Shown in pieces: positions 37,511 through 46,471 of a stretch of DNA of 64,000 nucleotides (positions are counted from its first letter, which is position 1; each line of letters opens with the position of its first letter). The notes below the pieces were generated by a model. That model searched no databases, was not told the DNA's origin, and saw only the letters and a program-made list of their open reading frames with translations. This stretch comes from Microbacterium oxydans (GTDB lineage: Bacteria > Actinomycetota > Actinomycetes > Actinomycetales > Microbacteriaceae): assembly GCF_000956525.1 (NCBI RefSeq), contig NZ_JYIW01000026.1, forward strand, positions 682,001 to 746,000, given 5' to 3'. The position numbers and the translations under genes were made by a program.

Positions 37511-37542
37511 ATCCGGATGTCTCGAACGTCGTGCCGACGAGC

Positions 37543-37767
37543 TCAGCGCTTGCGCGGCTCGAGTCGACCAGCGCCGTGACGGCGCGATTCCGGGACATCC
37601 ATCTCATCGCACAGAGCGAACCAGATCTGTCGCGGCGGCGTGCCGTCGGCAAGCGCCTCGGCCGCTGTGCGACCTGCGAGCGGCGAGAGCACGAGGTCAT
37701 TCACCAGGGCAGGAGCACGACCGTCGAACTCTGCTTCAACGGCTCGGAGGAACTCGCTTCGACGCAT
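37543..37767 (-). CDS. DUF3046-family small protein
   Basis: 74 residues from the ATG at 37767; the frame extends upstream but overlaps clgR. The pattern RRSEFLRAVEAEF, NDLVLSPLAGRTAAEAL and PRQIWFALCDEMDVPE is that of DUF3046 (Rv2738c in M. tuberculosis), which also sits between recA and clgR there. Function unknown. Conserved location next to recA suggests a repair or stress link, which is inference only. Confidence 0.85.
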   Translation of the reverse strand: MRRSEFLRAVEAEFDGRAPALVNDLVLSPLAGRTAAEALADGTPPRQIWFALCDEMDVPESRRHGAGRLEPRKR

Positions 37768-37786
37768 TCGAGAGCTCGAGGCGGGT

Positions 37787-38095
37787 TCAGCGGAGCGAGA
37801 GCTCGGGCTCGACGGAGGCCACGAGGTCGTCGGGAACGACGTCCGGGAAGACCTGGATGCCCTCGAGGACGGAGATGCGATCCCCGACTTCACGCATGAT
37901 CGTCGAGATGGGGACGTCGAGGGCGTCAGCGACGGAAGCGAGGATTTCGCTCGACGCTTCCTTCTGACCGCGCTCGACCTCGCTGAGGTAACCAAGAGCG
38001 ACAGACGCCTTGCTTGCGACCTGCCGGAGGGTGCGCCCCTTCTGCAGGCGGAAGTCCCTCAGCACATCGCCGATTTCCTGTCGTACAAGAATCAT
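37787..38095 (-). CDS. clgR: Transcriptional activator ClgR (XRE family)
   Basis: 102 residues. An N-terminal HTH_3 domain (RQEIGDVLRDFRLQKGRTLRQVASKASVALGYLSEVERG, two blocks within residues 5-45) is nearly identical in pattern to ClgR/Rv2745c, which activates clpP/clpC protease genes and the envelope-stress response. AGGAGG precedes the ATG. The DUF3046 gene follows 19 bp downstream. ClgR itself is a Clp substrate in relatives; the C-terminal end here is SLR. Confidence 0.9.
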   Translation of the reverse strand: MILVRQEIGDVLRDFRLQKGRTLRQVASKASVALGYLSEVERGQKEASSEILASVADALDVPISTIMREVGDRISVLEGIQVFPDVVPDDLVASVEPELSLR

Positions 38096-38232
38096 CGGAA
38101 CCTCCTCCCAGTTACCACTGCCGGGATATCCCCCAGCGAGATCGCCAGTCTAGTCCTCCTGGCATGCACAGAATCTACCGTTTCACTCTGTGGTTTGAAT
38201 GTGAACACGTCACCGATAACGGCACCGAGTCC

Positions 38233-38724
38233 TCAGCTATTCCCGAGCACTTCGAGCAACGCGGAGAGCGCCGCTTCGACCGAGGCTGCGCGGATCTCGG
38301 CGCGATCGCCTTCAAGGTGCAACTCCACCGCGACCGCCACGTCCGGGGTGACGATCCCGACATGCACGGTCCCGACGGGCTGCCCGTCCGGCGAGTCGGG
38401 TCCGGCGATCCCCGTGGTCGAGATGCCGACGTCGGCGGGACGCCCGTCCACCGCGACCACTCTGCGCACGCCGTCGGCCATCTGCAGGGCGACATCGGGG
38501 TGCACAGGACCGGTGCGGGCCAGCAGGTCGGCTTCGACACCGAGGAGCGACTCCTTCACCGGCGTGGCGTAGGCCACGACACCGCCCCAGAGCACGGCTG
38601 ACGCCCCAGCCACCGACACCAGTTCGGCACAGACGGCGCCGCCGGTGAGCGACTCGGCCACGCCCAGCGTCCACCCCCGCAGATGCAGCGCATCCAGGGC
38701 GGCGGCCGCCTGCGATGAGGTCAT
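38233..38724 (-). CDS. CinA C-terminal-type nicotinamide-nucleotide amidohydrolase
   Basis: 163 residues from the ATG at 38724, which overlaps the pgsA stop (ATGA). The CinA C-domain motifs are GVAESLTGGAVCAELVS, GGVVAYATPVKESLLGV and GISTTGIAGPDSPDGQPVGTV. The enzyme would deamidate NMN in the pyridine-nucleotide cycle (PncC activity). The MoCF-like N-terminal domain of full CinA is absent, as is usual for actinobacterial pgsA-linked copies. The family has also been tied to competence and damage induction. Confidence 0.9.
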   Translation of the reverse strand: MTSSQAAAALDALHLRGWTLGVAESLTGGAVCAELVSVAGASAVLWGGVVAYATPVKESLLGVEADLLARTGPVHPDVALQMADGVRRVVAVDGRPADVGISTTGIAGPDSPDGQPVGTVHVGIVTPDVAVAVELHLEGDRAEIRAASVEAALSALLEVLGNS

Positions 38725-39296
38725 GACTTCTGACGGGATCCGCGCGCCTGCGCGACGATGTAGTCGATCCCGCTGGCGACCGTGAGAATCAGGACGACGA
38801 CCATCAGCACCGCCGTGATCGCGGTCCAGACCGGCAGGCCGATCAATTCGTGGAGCGGCAGCAGCGCCCACCCGAGCGCGACGCCCTGGAAGGCGGTCTT
38901 GATCTTGCCCATCCAGGCGGCCGCGACGACATGCTCCTTCGCCACGACGAGGCGATGGACCGTGATCCCCCACTCGCGCACGAGGATGATGATGACGATC
39001 CACCACGGCACCTCGCCGAGGATCGCCAGACCGATGAAGCCGGATCCGGTCAGGAGTTTGTCGGCGATCGGGTCCCACAGCTTGCCGAAGTCGCTGACGA
39101 TGTCGTAGCGGCGGGCGAGATACCCATCGACCCAGTCCGTCGAGATCGCGATGATGAACAGGATGCCGGCAGCCCAGCGGATGCCTGGCTCCGGGATGCC
39201 GTACATGCCCCCGATGAGGAGGAGCACGAAGAATACGACTGCCAGCGGGATGCGGGCGATCGTGATCGCATTCGGCAGCTGCCGGGGAATGGCCAT
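38721..39296 (-). CDS. pgsA: CDP-diacylglycerol-glycerol-3-phosphate 3-phosphatidyltransferase
   Basis: 191 residues with about four or five membrane segments. The CDP-alcohol phosphotransferase motif D-G-x2-A-R-x8-G-x3-D-x3-D is complete in VDGYLARRYDIVSDFGKLWD followed by PIADK. It makes phosphatidylglycerol phosphate from CDP-DAG. Its ATG touches the ftsK stop (shared base 39296), so it is coupled to ftsK upstream and the CinA-type gene downstream. Confidence 0.92.
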   Translation of the reverse strand: MAIPRQLPNAITIARIPLAVVFFVLLLIGGMYGIPEPGIRWAAGILFIIAISTDWVDGYLARRYDIVSDFGKLWDPIADKLLTGSGFIGLAILGEVPWWIVIIILVREWGITVHRLVVAKEHVVAAAWMGKIKTAFQGVALGWALLPLHELIGLPVWTAITAVLMVVVLILTVASGIDYIVAQARGSRQKS

Positions 39297-42013
39297 CAGT
39301 CGCGTCCCGTCAGGCCCCAGGCGTCTTCATCGCCCTCGGCCTCGACCACCGGCAGTCCATCGAACTGCGCCTCGATCGGGTCAGCCGATGCGACAGGGGC
39401 AGGAGCCGCCGGAGCAGCGGCTGGGGCCGGCGGAGCATCCTCACCACGAAGCTTCGCCATCACCTGCGGCAGCTGCTCAGCGGTCGCGAGCACGTCGCGC
39501 GCCTTGGACCCCTCGGACGGGCCGACGATCTCACGCGATTCGAGCAGGTCCATCAGGCGTCCTGCCTTGGCGAAGCCGACACGCAACTTGCGCTGCAGCA
39601 TCGAGGTCGAACCGAACTGCGAGGAGACGATGAGCTCGGCGGCCGCGAGCAGGAGCTCGAGGTCGTCTCCGATATCCTCGTCGACCTCCTTCTTCTTGGC
39701 CGGCTCCATGGCCTCCTGGACGTCTGAGCGGTACTCGGGACGTGCCTGACGCGTGACGTGCTTGACGACCGCGTCGATCTCCTTCTCATCGACCCAGGCG
39801 CCCTGCAGACGGAACGGCTTCGACGATCCCATCGGCGAGAACAGAGCGTCACCCTGACCGATCAGCTTGTCGGCTCCCGGACTGTCGAGGATGACCCGGC
39901 TGTCGGTGACGCTGGTCACGGCGAAGGCGAGACGGGACGGCACGTTCGCCTTGATCAGGCCCGTGACGACGTCGACGCTGGGTCGTTGCGTCGCGAGCAC
40001 CAGGTGGATGCCGGAGGCGCGCGCGAGCTGTGTGATGCGCACGATGGAGTCCTCGACGTCGCGCGGCGCGACCATCATGAGGTCAGCGAGCTCGTCGACC
40101 ACGACCAGCAGGTACGGGTAGGGCTTGAGCACGCGCTCACTCCCGACAGGGAGATCGATCTCTCCCGCGCGGACGGCGCGGTTGAAGTCGTCGATATGAC
40201 GGAAGCCGAACGACGCGAGGTCGTCGTACCGCATGTCCATCTCCTTCACGACCCACTGGAGTGCCTCTGCGGCCTTCTTCGGGTTCGTGATGATGGGCGT
40301 GATCAGGTGCGGCACGCCCGCATAGCTCGTGAGTTCCACGCGCTTCGGGTCGATCAGGACCATCCGGACATCGGCGGGCCGAGCGCGCATGAGCAGGCTC
40401 GTGATCATCGAGTTCACGAAGCTGGACTTACCGGAGCCGGTAGACCCGGCGACCAGCAGGTGGGGCATCTTCGCGAGATTCGCGATCACGATGTTGCCGC
40501 CGACGTCCTTGCCCACACCGATCGTCATGGGGTGCGTGCTCTTCTGCGCGGCCTGAGAGCGCAGCACGTCGCCGAGGGCCACCATCTCCTTGTCGGCGTT
40601 GGGGATCTCGATGCCGATCGCGCTCTTGCCGGGGATCGGCGAGAGGATTCGGACGTCGTTCGACGCGACCGCGTAGGCGAAGTTGTTGCTCAGCTGCAGG
40701 ATCTTCTCGACCTTGACGCCGTGGCCGACCTCGACCTCGTACTGCGTCACTGTCGGGCCGCGCGAGAACCCGGTGACCTTCGCGTCGACCTTGAACTGCG
40801 ACAACACGCTCGTGATCTGCTCGATCACCTTGTCGGTCGCCTCGGAGCGTTCGACCGGCGCGGGGCCTTCGACCAGGAGACCGGGCGACGGGAGGATGTA
40901 CGGCGCGACCGGCGCCTGCGGTCCGCGATCGCCCGGACCCTCCGTGCCGAAGCCGTCGAGCCCCGGGAGCTCGGGCACCTCACCCGTGTCGGACTCGTCG
41001 TCGAGCAGCGCGGTGGTCTGCTGACCAGCCAACGATTCGGTGACCGAACGGACCTCGGACAGGATCTCGGTCGCGGCCTCATGTGCGTTGGCCACGATCA
41101 CGGCCTGGTCGTACGCGGGAGTCGGCTCCTGCGTGGACAGCAAGGCGGTGATGTCGTCGGAGCCGAGGGTCCCCTCATCCGGGTCTTCCTCGCGGCCGGT
41201 CTTGTTCCGCCGCCACCAGGGCAGCACATCCGGGTCATCGACCTTGTCGGCCTCGTCGACCGCTGCGGAGTCCTTCGCGGCTGCATTCTTCGCCGGCTTC
41301 TCGATGCGCTCCGCGTCGAACATCCAGGCATAGAGGTCGCCGAGTCGCGAACCGATCCGGTTCGGCGGAGTCTTGGTCAGGATCAGCACGGACAGCACGG
41401 TCAGCGCCGCCAGCACCGTGTACGCCGGGATCAGCGTCAGGTAGCTGAGCGGCTGCGCCAGCAGCCACCCGAACAGACCGCCCGCTCCACTGAGCGCAGT
41501 GATCTGCGGCTGCGGCTGCGGCTGTCCTCCTGCGAGATGACAGATTCCGGCGAGCGTGATGAGGAACAGCCCGAAGCCGAAACCGATTCGTCCGTTGTCA
41601 TGGGTGGAGGAAGGGTGCCGGAACAACCAGCCCGCGAGGATGAGCAGGAGCAACGGCATGACGAACGCCACCCGACCGACCAGCAGACCGACCGAGTATG
41701 CGCTGATGTTGGCCGCGACCTCGTTGCCGATGAAGAACCATTCGTTGACCGCACCGGCGATCGCGAGCAGCACGAGCAGGAACGGGAAGCCGTCGCGACG
41801 GTCGTCCTTCTCCAGCGTCTCAGGGCCGAACGCCCGGAACAGTCCGCCGACGCCATGGGCTAGACCGACCCACGCCCTGACCGCCAGCGGCGGCTTGTCC
41901 ATCTCGTCGATGTACTTCTTCGGCGCTGGCTGAGCCTTCGGAGCCGCCTGCCGCTTCGGACGCGCGGGCGCGCTCTCGGATGCGCGCGCAGATTTCGTGG
42001 TGCTCCTGGCCAT
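39296..42013 (-). CDS. ftsK: DNA translocase FtsK/SpoIIIE
   Basis: 905 residues. Four N-terminal membrane helices (about residues 70-215) are followed by an acidic linker, the alpha domain, and the RecA-like motor with Walker [16 protein letters not shown] and Walker [14 protein letters not shown]. The C-terminal gamma domain ([20 protein letters not shown]) reads KOPS-like sequences. It pumps chromosome termini through the septum. The ATG has TAACGT 6 nt upstream and no Shine-Dalgarno. Confidence 0.96.
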   Translation of the reverse strand: MARSTTKSARASESAPARPKRQAAPKAQPAPKKYIDEMDKPPLAVRAWVGLAHGVGGLFRAFGPETLEKDDRRDGFPFLLVLLAIAGAVNEWFFIGNEVAANISAYSVGLLVGRVAFVMPLLLLILAGWLFRHPSSTHDNGRIGFGFGLFLITLAGICHLAGGQPQPQPQITALSGAGGLFGWLLAQPLSYLTLIPAYTVLAALTVLSVLILTKTPPNRIGSRLGDLYAWMFDAERIEKPAKNAAAKDSAAVDEADKVDDPDVLPWWRRNKTGREEDPDEGTLGSDDITALLSTQEPTPAYDQAVIVANAHEAATEILSEVRSVTESLAGQQTTALLDDESDTGEVPELPGLDGFGTEGPGDRGPQAPVAPYILPSPGLLVEGPAPVERSEATDKVIEQITSVLSQFKVDAKVTGFSRGPTVTQYEVEVGHGVKVEKILQLSNNFAYAVASNDVRILSPIPGKSAIGIEIPNADKEMVALGDVLRSQAAQKSTHPMTIGVGKDVGGNIVIANLAKMPHLLVAGSTGSGKSSFVNSMITSLLMRARPADVRMVLIDPKRVELTSYAGVPHLITPIITNPKKAAEALQWVVKEMDMRYDDLASFGFRHIDDFNRAVRAGEIDLPVGSERVLKPYPYLLVVVDELADLMMVAPRDVEDSIVRITQLARASGIHLVLATQRPSVDVVTGLIKANVPSRLAFAVTSVTDSRVILDSPGADKLIGQGDALFSPMGSSKPFRLQGAWVDEKEIDAVVKHVTRQARPEYRSDVQEAMEPAKKKEVDEDIGDDLELLLAAAELIVSSQFGSTSMLQRKLRVGFAKAGRLMDLLESREIVGPSEGSKARDVLATAEQLPQVMAKLRGEDAPPAPAAAPAAPAPVASADPIEAQFDGLPVVEAEGDEDAWGLTGRD

Positions 42014-42019
42014 GCTTTC

Positions 42020-42025
42020 ACGTTA
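42020..42025 (-). promoter_or_regulatory. -10 hexamer of ftsK
   Basis: Minus-strand TAACGT, then GAAAGC and the ATG at 42013. Confidence 0.45.
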
Positions 42026-42087
42026 CGCGCCGACGCCGACATTCCCCCGCAATGACGCGGCTTTCCGGCGATCCGGGACCGCGAGGT

Positions 42088-42582
42088 TCAGATGGTGCTG
42101 CGCACCATCGTGTCGCGCAGCGGACCCTGCGCCGAGACGGTGAACCCCTCGGACCGGTACAGCGCGCGGGCGAAGTTGTCACGCTCGACGCTCAGCGCGA
42201 TACGGGCATGGCCCCGCTCCCCCGCCAGCTGCACGACGCCGCGCAGGAGCATCCGTCCCACTCCCCGCGCGCGCCACAGCGGGTGGACGCCGACGATGAG
42301 CTCGGGCACCGCGACGGCGACGAAACCGAATCCCGGATCGTTCTGCGGGAGCATCCGGTACCACGCTGCACCGATCGGAATGCCTTCGCTGTCGATCGCG
42401 ACCAAGCCGTCATCGGCCGAACGCTTCCACCCTGCGATGTACCGTCGGTGCTCGGCAGAGGTCAGCACCTCATGCCGCGGGCGCGCTCCACCGGCCCTCC
42501 AGTTCGCCGCCTCGACCAGCATGTCGCCGAGGAAGACGGCGTCGGACTGCGCGGCCGCCCTCGTCGAGAATCCCGTCAACAT
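42088..42582 (-). CDS. GNAT-family N-acetyltransferase
   Basis: 164 residues. The acetyl-CoA site is VPELIVGVHPLWRARGVGRMLLRG (two halves of the V and A motifs, residues about 93-115), followed by ALSVERDNFARALYRSEGF. The N-terminal part (FLGDMLVEAANW) is of the type seen in many actinobacterial GNATs of unknown substrate. It lies between RNase J and ftsK with its own -10. Confidence 0.85.
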   Translation of the reverse strand: MLTGFSTRAAAQSDAVFLGDMLVEAANWRAGGARPRHEVLTSAEHRRYIAGWKRSADDGLVAIDSEGIPIGAAWYRMLPQNDPGFGFVAVAVPELIVGVHPLWRARGVGRMLLRGVVQLAGERGHARIALSVERDNFARALYRSEGFTVSAQGPLRDTMVRSTI

Positions 42583-42588
42583 GACGTG

Positions 42589-42594
42589 AGCATA
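42589..42594 (-). promoter_or_regulatory. -10 hexamer of the GNAT gene
   Basis: Minus-strand TATGCT, then CACGTC and the ATG at 42582. Confidence 0.45.
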
Positions 42595-42658
42595 AGCCCG
42601 TGGTGTTACACGCCGATGTCGGTCAGCCGTGAAAGACTGACCGACCGGCGCGGAGCGA

Positions 42659-44335
42659 TCAGGCCTCGATGACGAGCGGCACGATCATCGGACGGCGACG
42701 CAGTCGCTGGTTGACCCAGCGGCCGATCGTCCGACGGACGACCTGCGAGAGCGAATGCGTGTCGCGGACACCGTTCCCCGCGGCCTCCTTGAGTGCCGCC
42801 ACGATCTTCGGAGTGACATCGTCGAAGACCGAGTCGTCCTCAGCGACGCCTCGTGCATGGATCTCCGGCCCGGAGATGATGCGGCCGGTCGCGGCATCCA
42901 CCACCACGATCACGGAGATGAAGCCCTCCTCCGCGAGGATGCGGCGATCCTTGAGGTCCGCGTCCGTGATCTCGCCGACCGTGGAGCCGTCGACGTACAC
43001 GAACCCGAGATCGAGCTGCCCGACGACGCGTGCGTCGCCGTCCTTGAGGTCGATCACGGTGCCGTTCGAGGCGATGATGGTCCGCTCGGCGGGAATCCCG
43101 GTGTCCTGCGCCAGTTTCGCGTTGGCGATCAGGTGGCGGTACTCGCCGTGCACGGGGAGGACGTTCTTGGGCTTCAGGATGTTGTAGCAGTAGATGAGCT
43201 CACCGGCCGCAGCGTGCCCGGAGACGTGCACCTTCGCGTTCGCCTTGTGGACGACGTTGGCGCCGAGCTTGGTGAGCCCGTCGATGATGCGGTACACCGC
43301 GTTCTCGTTGCCGGGGATCAGGCTGGACGCGAGGATGACGGTGTCGCCCTCGCCGACCTCGATCGCGTGATCCATGTTCACCATGCGGCTGAGCACCGCC
43401 ATCGGCTCGCCCTGCGACCCGGTGGACATGTAGACGATCTGATCGTCGTGAAGGTCGCGTGCCTTCTTGTAGTCGATCAGGACGCCGTCCGGAACCTTGA
43501 GGTAGCCGAGCTGCTCGGCGATGGTCATGTTGCGGACCATGCTGCGGCCGAGGAAGGCCACTCGTCGCCCGTTCGCGTAGGCCGCGTCGATGACCTGCTG
43601 CACGCGATGCACATGACTCGAGAAGCTCGCGACGATGACGCGGCGAGGTGCCTTGGCGATGACCTGGTCGAGAACCGGCCCGATCGAGCGCTCCGTCGGC
43701 GTGAAGCCGGGAACGTCGGCGTTGGTCGAATCGACCAGGAACAGGTCGACGCCCTCCTCGCCGAGACGAGCGAATGCGCGCAGATCGGTGATGCGGCCGT
43801 CGAGCGGCAGCTGGTCCATCTTGAAATCACCGGTCGCGAGCACCATGCCGGCCGGCGTGCGGATCGCCACGGCGAGAGCATCGGGGATCGAGTGGTTCAC
43901 CGCGACGAACTCCAGGTCGAAGGGTCCGACCCGCTCCTCCTGGCCTTCCTTGACCGTGAGGGTGAACGCCTTGATCCGGTGCTCTTTGAGCTTCGCCTCG
44001 ACCAGGGCCAGCGTGAGGCCGGACCCGATCAGCGGAATGTCGCTCTTCAGGCGCAGCAGGTAGGGCACCGCGCCGATGTGGTCTTCGTGTCCGTGCGTCA
44101 GCACCACGCCGACGATGTCGTCGAGGCGCCCACGAAGGGGTTCGAAATCGGGCAGGATCAGGTCGACACCCGGCTGGTGCTCCTCAGGGAAGAGCACGCC
44201 GCAGTCGACGATCAGGATCTTGCCGTCGTACTCGAAGATGGTCATGTTGCGACCGATCTCACCGAGACCGCCGAGCGGCGTGACGCGCAGGGTCCCTTCT
44301 TCGAGCGCGACGGGATCTGCGATGGGGATGGACAT
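42659..44335 (-). CDS. rnj: Ribonuclease J
   Basis: 558 residues. The beta-lactamase fold has the Zn motif LTHGHEDHIGAVPYLL (about residue 80), the beta-CASP domain spans about residues 220-370 (STGSQGEPMAVLSRM), and HVSGHAAAGELIY carries the late histidine. It provides 5' exo- and endonuclease activity in mRNA and rRNA processing. GAGGAG precedes the ATG. Its gene follows dapA by 54 bp on the same strand, an arrangement common in actinobacteria. Confidence 0.95.
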   Translation of the reverse strand: MSIPIADPVALEEGTLRVTPLGGLGEIGRNMTIFEYDGKILIVDCGVLFPEEHQPGVDLILPDFEPLRGRLDDIVGVVLTHGHEDHIGAVPYLLRLKSDIPLIGSGLTLALVEAKLKEHRIKAFTLTVKEGQEERVGPFDLEFVAVNHSIPDALAVAIRTPAGMVLATGDFKMDQLPLDGRITDLRAFARLGEEGVDLFLVDSTNADVPGFTPTERSIGPVLDQVIAKAPRRVIVASFSSHVHRVQQVIDAAYANGRRVAFLGRSMVRNMTIAEQLGYLKVPDGVLIDYKKARDLHDDQIVYMSTGSQGEPMAVLSRMVNMDHAIEVGEGDTVILASSLIPGNENAVYRIIDGLTKLGANVVHKANAKVHVSGHAAAGELIYCYNILKPKNVLPVHGEYRHLIANAKLAQDTGIPAERTIIASNGTVIDLKDGDARVVGQLDLGFVYVDGSTVGEITDADLKDRRILAEEGFISVIVVVDAATGRIISGPEIHARGVAEDDSVFDDVTPKIVAALKEAAGNGVRDTHSLSQVVRRTIGRWVNQRLRRRPMIVPLVIEA

Positions 44336-44389
44336 GGTGTCTCCTCAGTCGGACGCCGTTCGCGTCCGTTCGTTCTTCGTGACGCGCGC

Positions 44390-45367
44390 TCAGCGCGTCG
44401 TACCGTGCACCTTTGGCAGGGCGCCACCCGCGGCCGCATTGCGGTCGGGGCGGAAGTTCGAGAAATCGGCACCGGCGACACCGGCGACGAGATCGAGCTC
44501 GTCCTCGATGAGCGCGGCTTCCCACTCTTCGGGACCGACGAGCGGCAGGCGCACGCGGGGGCTCGAGATACGGCCGAGGCCGTGCAGGATGTACTTCGCG
44601 GCGACCGTGCCGGGCACATGCGTCATCACGGCACGCACGAGCGGCTCGAGGCGCTTGTGCTCGGCGGTCGCCGTCGCCAGGTCGCCGGCGTTCACGGCGT
44701 CGATGATCGTGCGGTACGGCGCTGCGGCGACATTCGCGGTGACGCCGATGAGTCCGGTCGCACCGATCGCGAGATGCGGCAGCACGTTCGCGTCGTCACC
44801 GGAGAAGTACATCAGATCGGTCTGGTTGAGCACGCGGCTCACCTCGGAGAAGTCGCCCTTGGCGTCCTTCACCGCGAGGATGTTCGGGTGCTTCGCGAGG
44901 CGCAGGATCGTCTCGTACTTGATCGGCACACCGGTGCGGCCCGGGATGTCGTACAGGATCACGGGAAGATCGGTCGCATCGGCGACGAGACGGAAGTGCG
45001 TGAGGATGCCGGCCTGCGTCGGCTTGTTGTAGTAGGGCGTGACGATCATGATGCCGTCGGCGCCGGCCTTCTCGCTGGCCTTGTAGAGCTCGATCGCATG
45101 GGCGGTCTCGTTCGAGCCACCACCCGTGATGATCTTGGCTCGCCCCGCTGAGACGGACTTGCCGACCTCGACCAGCTTGAGCTTCTCGGGGTCGGTCAGG
45201 GTTGAGGTCTCGCCGGTCGTTCCCGTCACGACGATGCCGTCCGCTCCTGCGGTGATCACGTCATCGATGTGCTTCTCGACGGCGGGCCAATCGACTTCAC
45301 CGTCGGCCGTCATCGGAGTGACGAGCGCGACGAGAACCTGTCCGAATGGGTTGCCCGAGTGCGTCAT
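44390..45367 (-). CDS. dapA: 4-hydroxy-tetrahydrodipicolinate synthase
   Basis: 325 residues from the ATG at 45367; the longer frame overlaps the next gene. The TIM-barrel shows GTTGETSTLTDPEKLKL, YYNKPTQAGI and the Schiff-base lysine in ILAVKDAKGDF. It condenses pyruvate with aspartate semialdehyde, the first lysine-branch step; dapB and dapF are elsewhere in the window. TACGCT stands 6 nt before the ATG, so a leaderless start is likely. Confidence 0.96.
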   Translation of the reverse strand: MTHSGNPFGQVLVALVTPMTADGEVDWPAVEKHIDDVITAGADGIVVTGTTGETSTLTDPEKLKLVEVGKSVSAGRAKIITGGGSNETAHAIELYKASEKAGADGIMIVTPYYNKPTQAGILTHFRLVADATDLPVILYDIPGRTGVPIKYETILRLAKHPNILAVKDAKGDFSEVSRVLNQTDLMYFSGDDANVLPHLAIGATGLIGVTANVAAAPYRTIIDAVNAGDLATATAEHKRLEPLVRAVMTHVPGTVAAKYILHGLGRISSPRVRLPLVGPEEWEAALIEDELDLVAGVAGADFSNFRPDRNAAAGGALPKVHGTTR

Positions 45368-45373
45368 GCACCC

Positions 45374-45379
45374 AGCGTA
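45374..45379 (-). promoter_or_regulatory. -10 hexamer of dapA
   Basis: Minus-strand TACGCT, then GGGTGC and the ATG at 45367. It lies just downstream of the stop of the preceding EF-Tu-like gene. Confidence 0.5.
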
Positions 45380-45395
45380 TCGCCTCGGATGCCGC

Positions 45396-45830
45396 TCACG
45401 CGGACGCGGCAGCACGGATGACGTCACCCCGGGTGATGTCGACCTTGTCCTGCAGCAGCAGTCCCGCCATGGCACCGGTCGTGACCTCGGTCGCATGCGC
45501 GCGGAACATCTCGATCCCTGTGATCGCCGTCTCGGCGACCGACGATCCTGACCGCACGACCGCGACGCGGTCGCCGACGCGGATCACACCTCGGATGACG
45601 TGCCCCGTCGCGACCTGCCCGCGCCCGGTGATCGTGAAGACGTCCTCGACCTCGAACTCCGCAGTCGACGCCGACGCCGTGACGGTGACCGGCGCGGCAG
45701 CCGTGCTCGACGATGCAGCTGAACCGCTCCCCTGTCTGACGCCGTCCAGACGCGCGGCTTCCGCTTCGTTGTACCTGCGGAGCACCTCGTTCGCGTCCTG
45801 CGGATCGCGCTTCTTCCCGAACCAGCCCAT
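45396..45830 (-). CDS. Stand-alone EF-Tu domain 2-like protein
   Basis: 144 residues from the ATG at 45830. After a charged start (MGWFGKKRDPQDANEVLRRY) and a Ser/Ala/Thr-rich linker, residues about 65-140 match beta-barrel domain 2 of translational GTPases: VEDVFTITGRGQVATGHVIR, RVGDRVAVVR and MAGLLLQDKVDITRGDVI. There is no GTPase domain. In EF-Tu that barrel helps hold the aminoacyl end of tRNA; what an isolated copy does is unknown. It shares a back-to-back promoter region with a NUDIX gene. Confidence 0.8.
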   Translation of the reverse strand: MGWFGKKRDPQDANEVLRRYNEAEAARLDGVRQGSGSAASSSTAAAPVTVTASASTAEFEVEDVFTITGRGQVATGHVIRGVIRVGDRVAVVRSGSSVAETAITGIEMFRAHATEVTTGAMAGLLLQDKVDITRGDVIRAAASA

Positions 45831-45837
45831 GGGATCG

Positions 45838-45869
45838 ATCCTAGGGATCCGTCGCGCGGTGTCTAGGCT
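45838..45869. promoter_or_regulatory. Divergent leaderless promoters of the EF-Tu-like and NUDIX genes
   Basis: Minus-strand TAGGAT (45843-45838) lies 7 nt before the ATG at 45830. Plus-strand TAGGCT (45864-45869) lies 6 nt before the ATG at 45876. The two ATGs are only 45 bp apart, so the promoters must overlap. Confidence 0.5.
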
Positions 45870-45875
45870 CGTCCC

Positions 45876-46424
45876 ATGAGCTGGGTGACGCACGGATCCG
45901 AGACGAAGTACTCCAACGCCTGGATCCACGTCCGCGAGGATCAGGTGACCGGGCCGAGCGGCGACGGGATCTACGGGGTCGTGACGATGAGGCATCCAGC
46001 GGTGTTCGTGGTCGCGATGGACGCAGACGATCGCGTGTGTATGGTCACACTCGACCGCTACACGACCGGCCTCTCCGTCGAGGTGCCGGCCGGCGGCAGC
46101 GACGGTGAGGAGCCGGTCGTGGCTGCCCGGCGCGAACTCCTCGAGGAGACGGGGTTCGAAGCATCCGACTGGACCGAGATCGGCACCATGCACGCGCTGA
46201 ACGGGATCGCCGACGCGACGGAACATGTGTTCCTCGCGCGCGGACTGCGGCGAGCGTCGTCGAATGGCGACGCAGCCGACTCACAGGCCGAGGAGGGCAT
46301 CACGGCAGTGGCATGGGTGCCGTTCGCCGAGGTGCTCAGGATGATCGCTGACGGCGAGATCACGGACGGCGAGACCATCGCGGCGATCGCCTACGCCGGG
46401 ATCGGGCTCGCCAGGTTCAGCTGA
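45876..46424 (+). CDS. NUDIX hydrolase (ADP-ribose pyrophosphatase-like)
   Basis: 182 residues. The Nudix box GGSDGEEPVVAARRELLEET + GF (residues about 75-96) has the G-x5-E-x7-REUXEEXGU pattern intact. The N-terminal KYSNAWIHVREDQV and FVVAMDADDRVCMV resemble ADP-ribose and sugar-nucleotide pyrophosphatases. Convergent with the SDR gene downstream. Confidence 0.87.
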   Translation: MSWVTHGSETKYSNAWIHVREDQVTGPSGDGIYGVVTMRHPAVFVVAMDADDRVCMVTLDRYTTGLSVEVPAGGSDGEEPVVAARRELLEETGFEASDWTEIGTMHALNGIADATEHVFLARGLRRASSNGDAADSQAEEGITAVAWVPFAEVLRMIADGEITDGETIAAIAYAGIGLARFS

Positions 46425-46471
46425 GGCTGTTCGACTGCGACCGAACGACCGGCACCTCGAGGACCGCCTGC

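Noticed and set aside
38096..38232. ClgR autoregulatory box upstream of clgR
   Set aside because: CAGCGAGATCGCC loosely resembles published ClgR sites, but the match is too weak and short to claim.
39758..41863. 701-codon plus-strand frame opposite ftsK
   Set aside because: Shadow of ftsK codon bias; no start signal and no recognisable domain.
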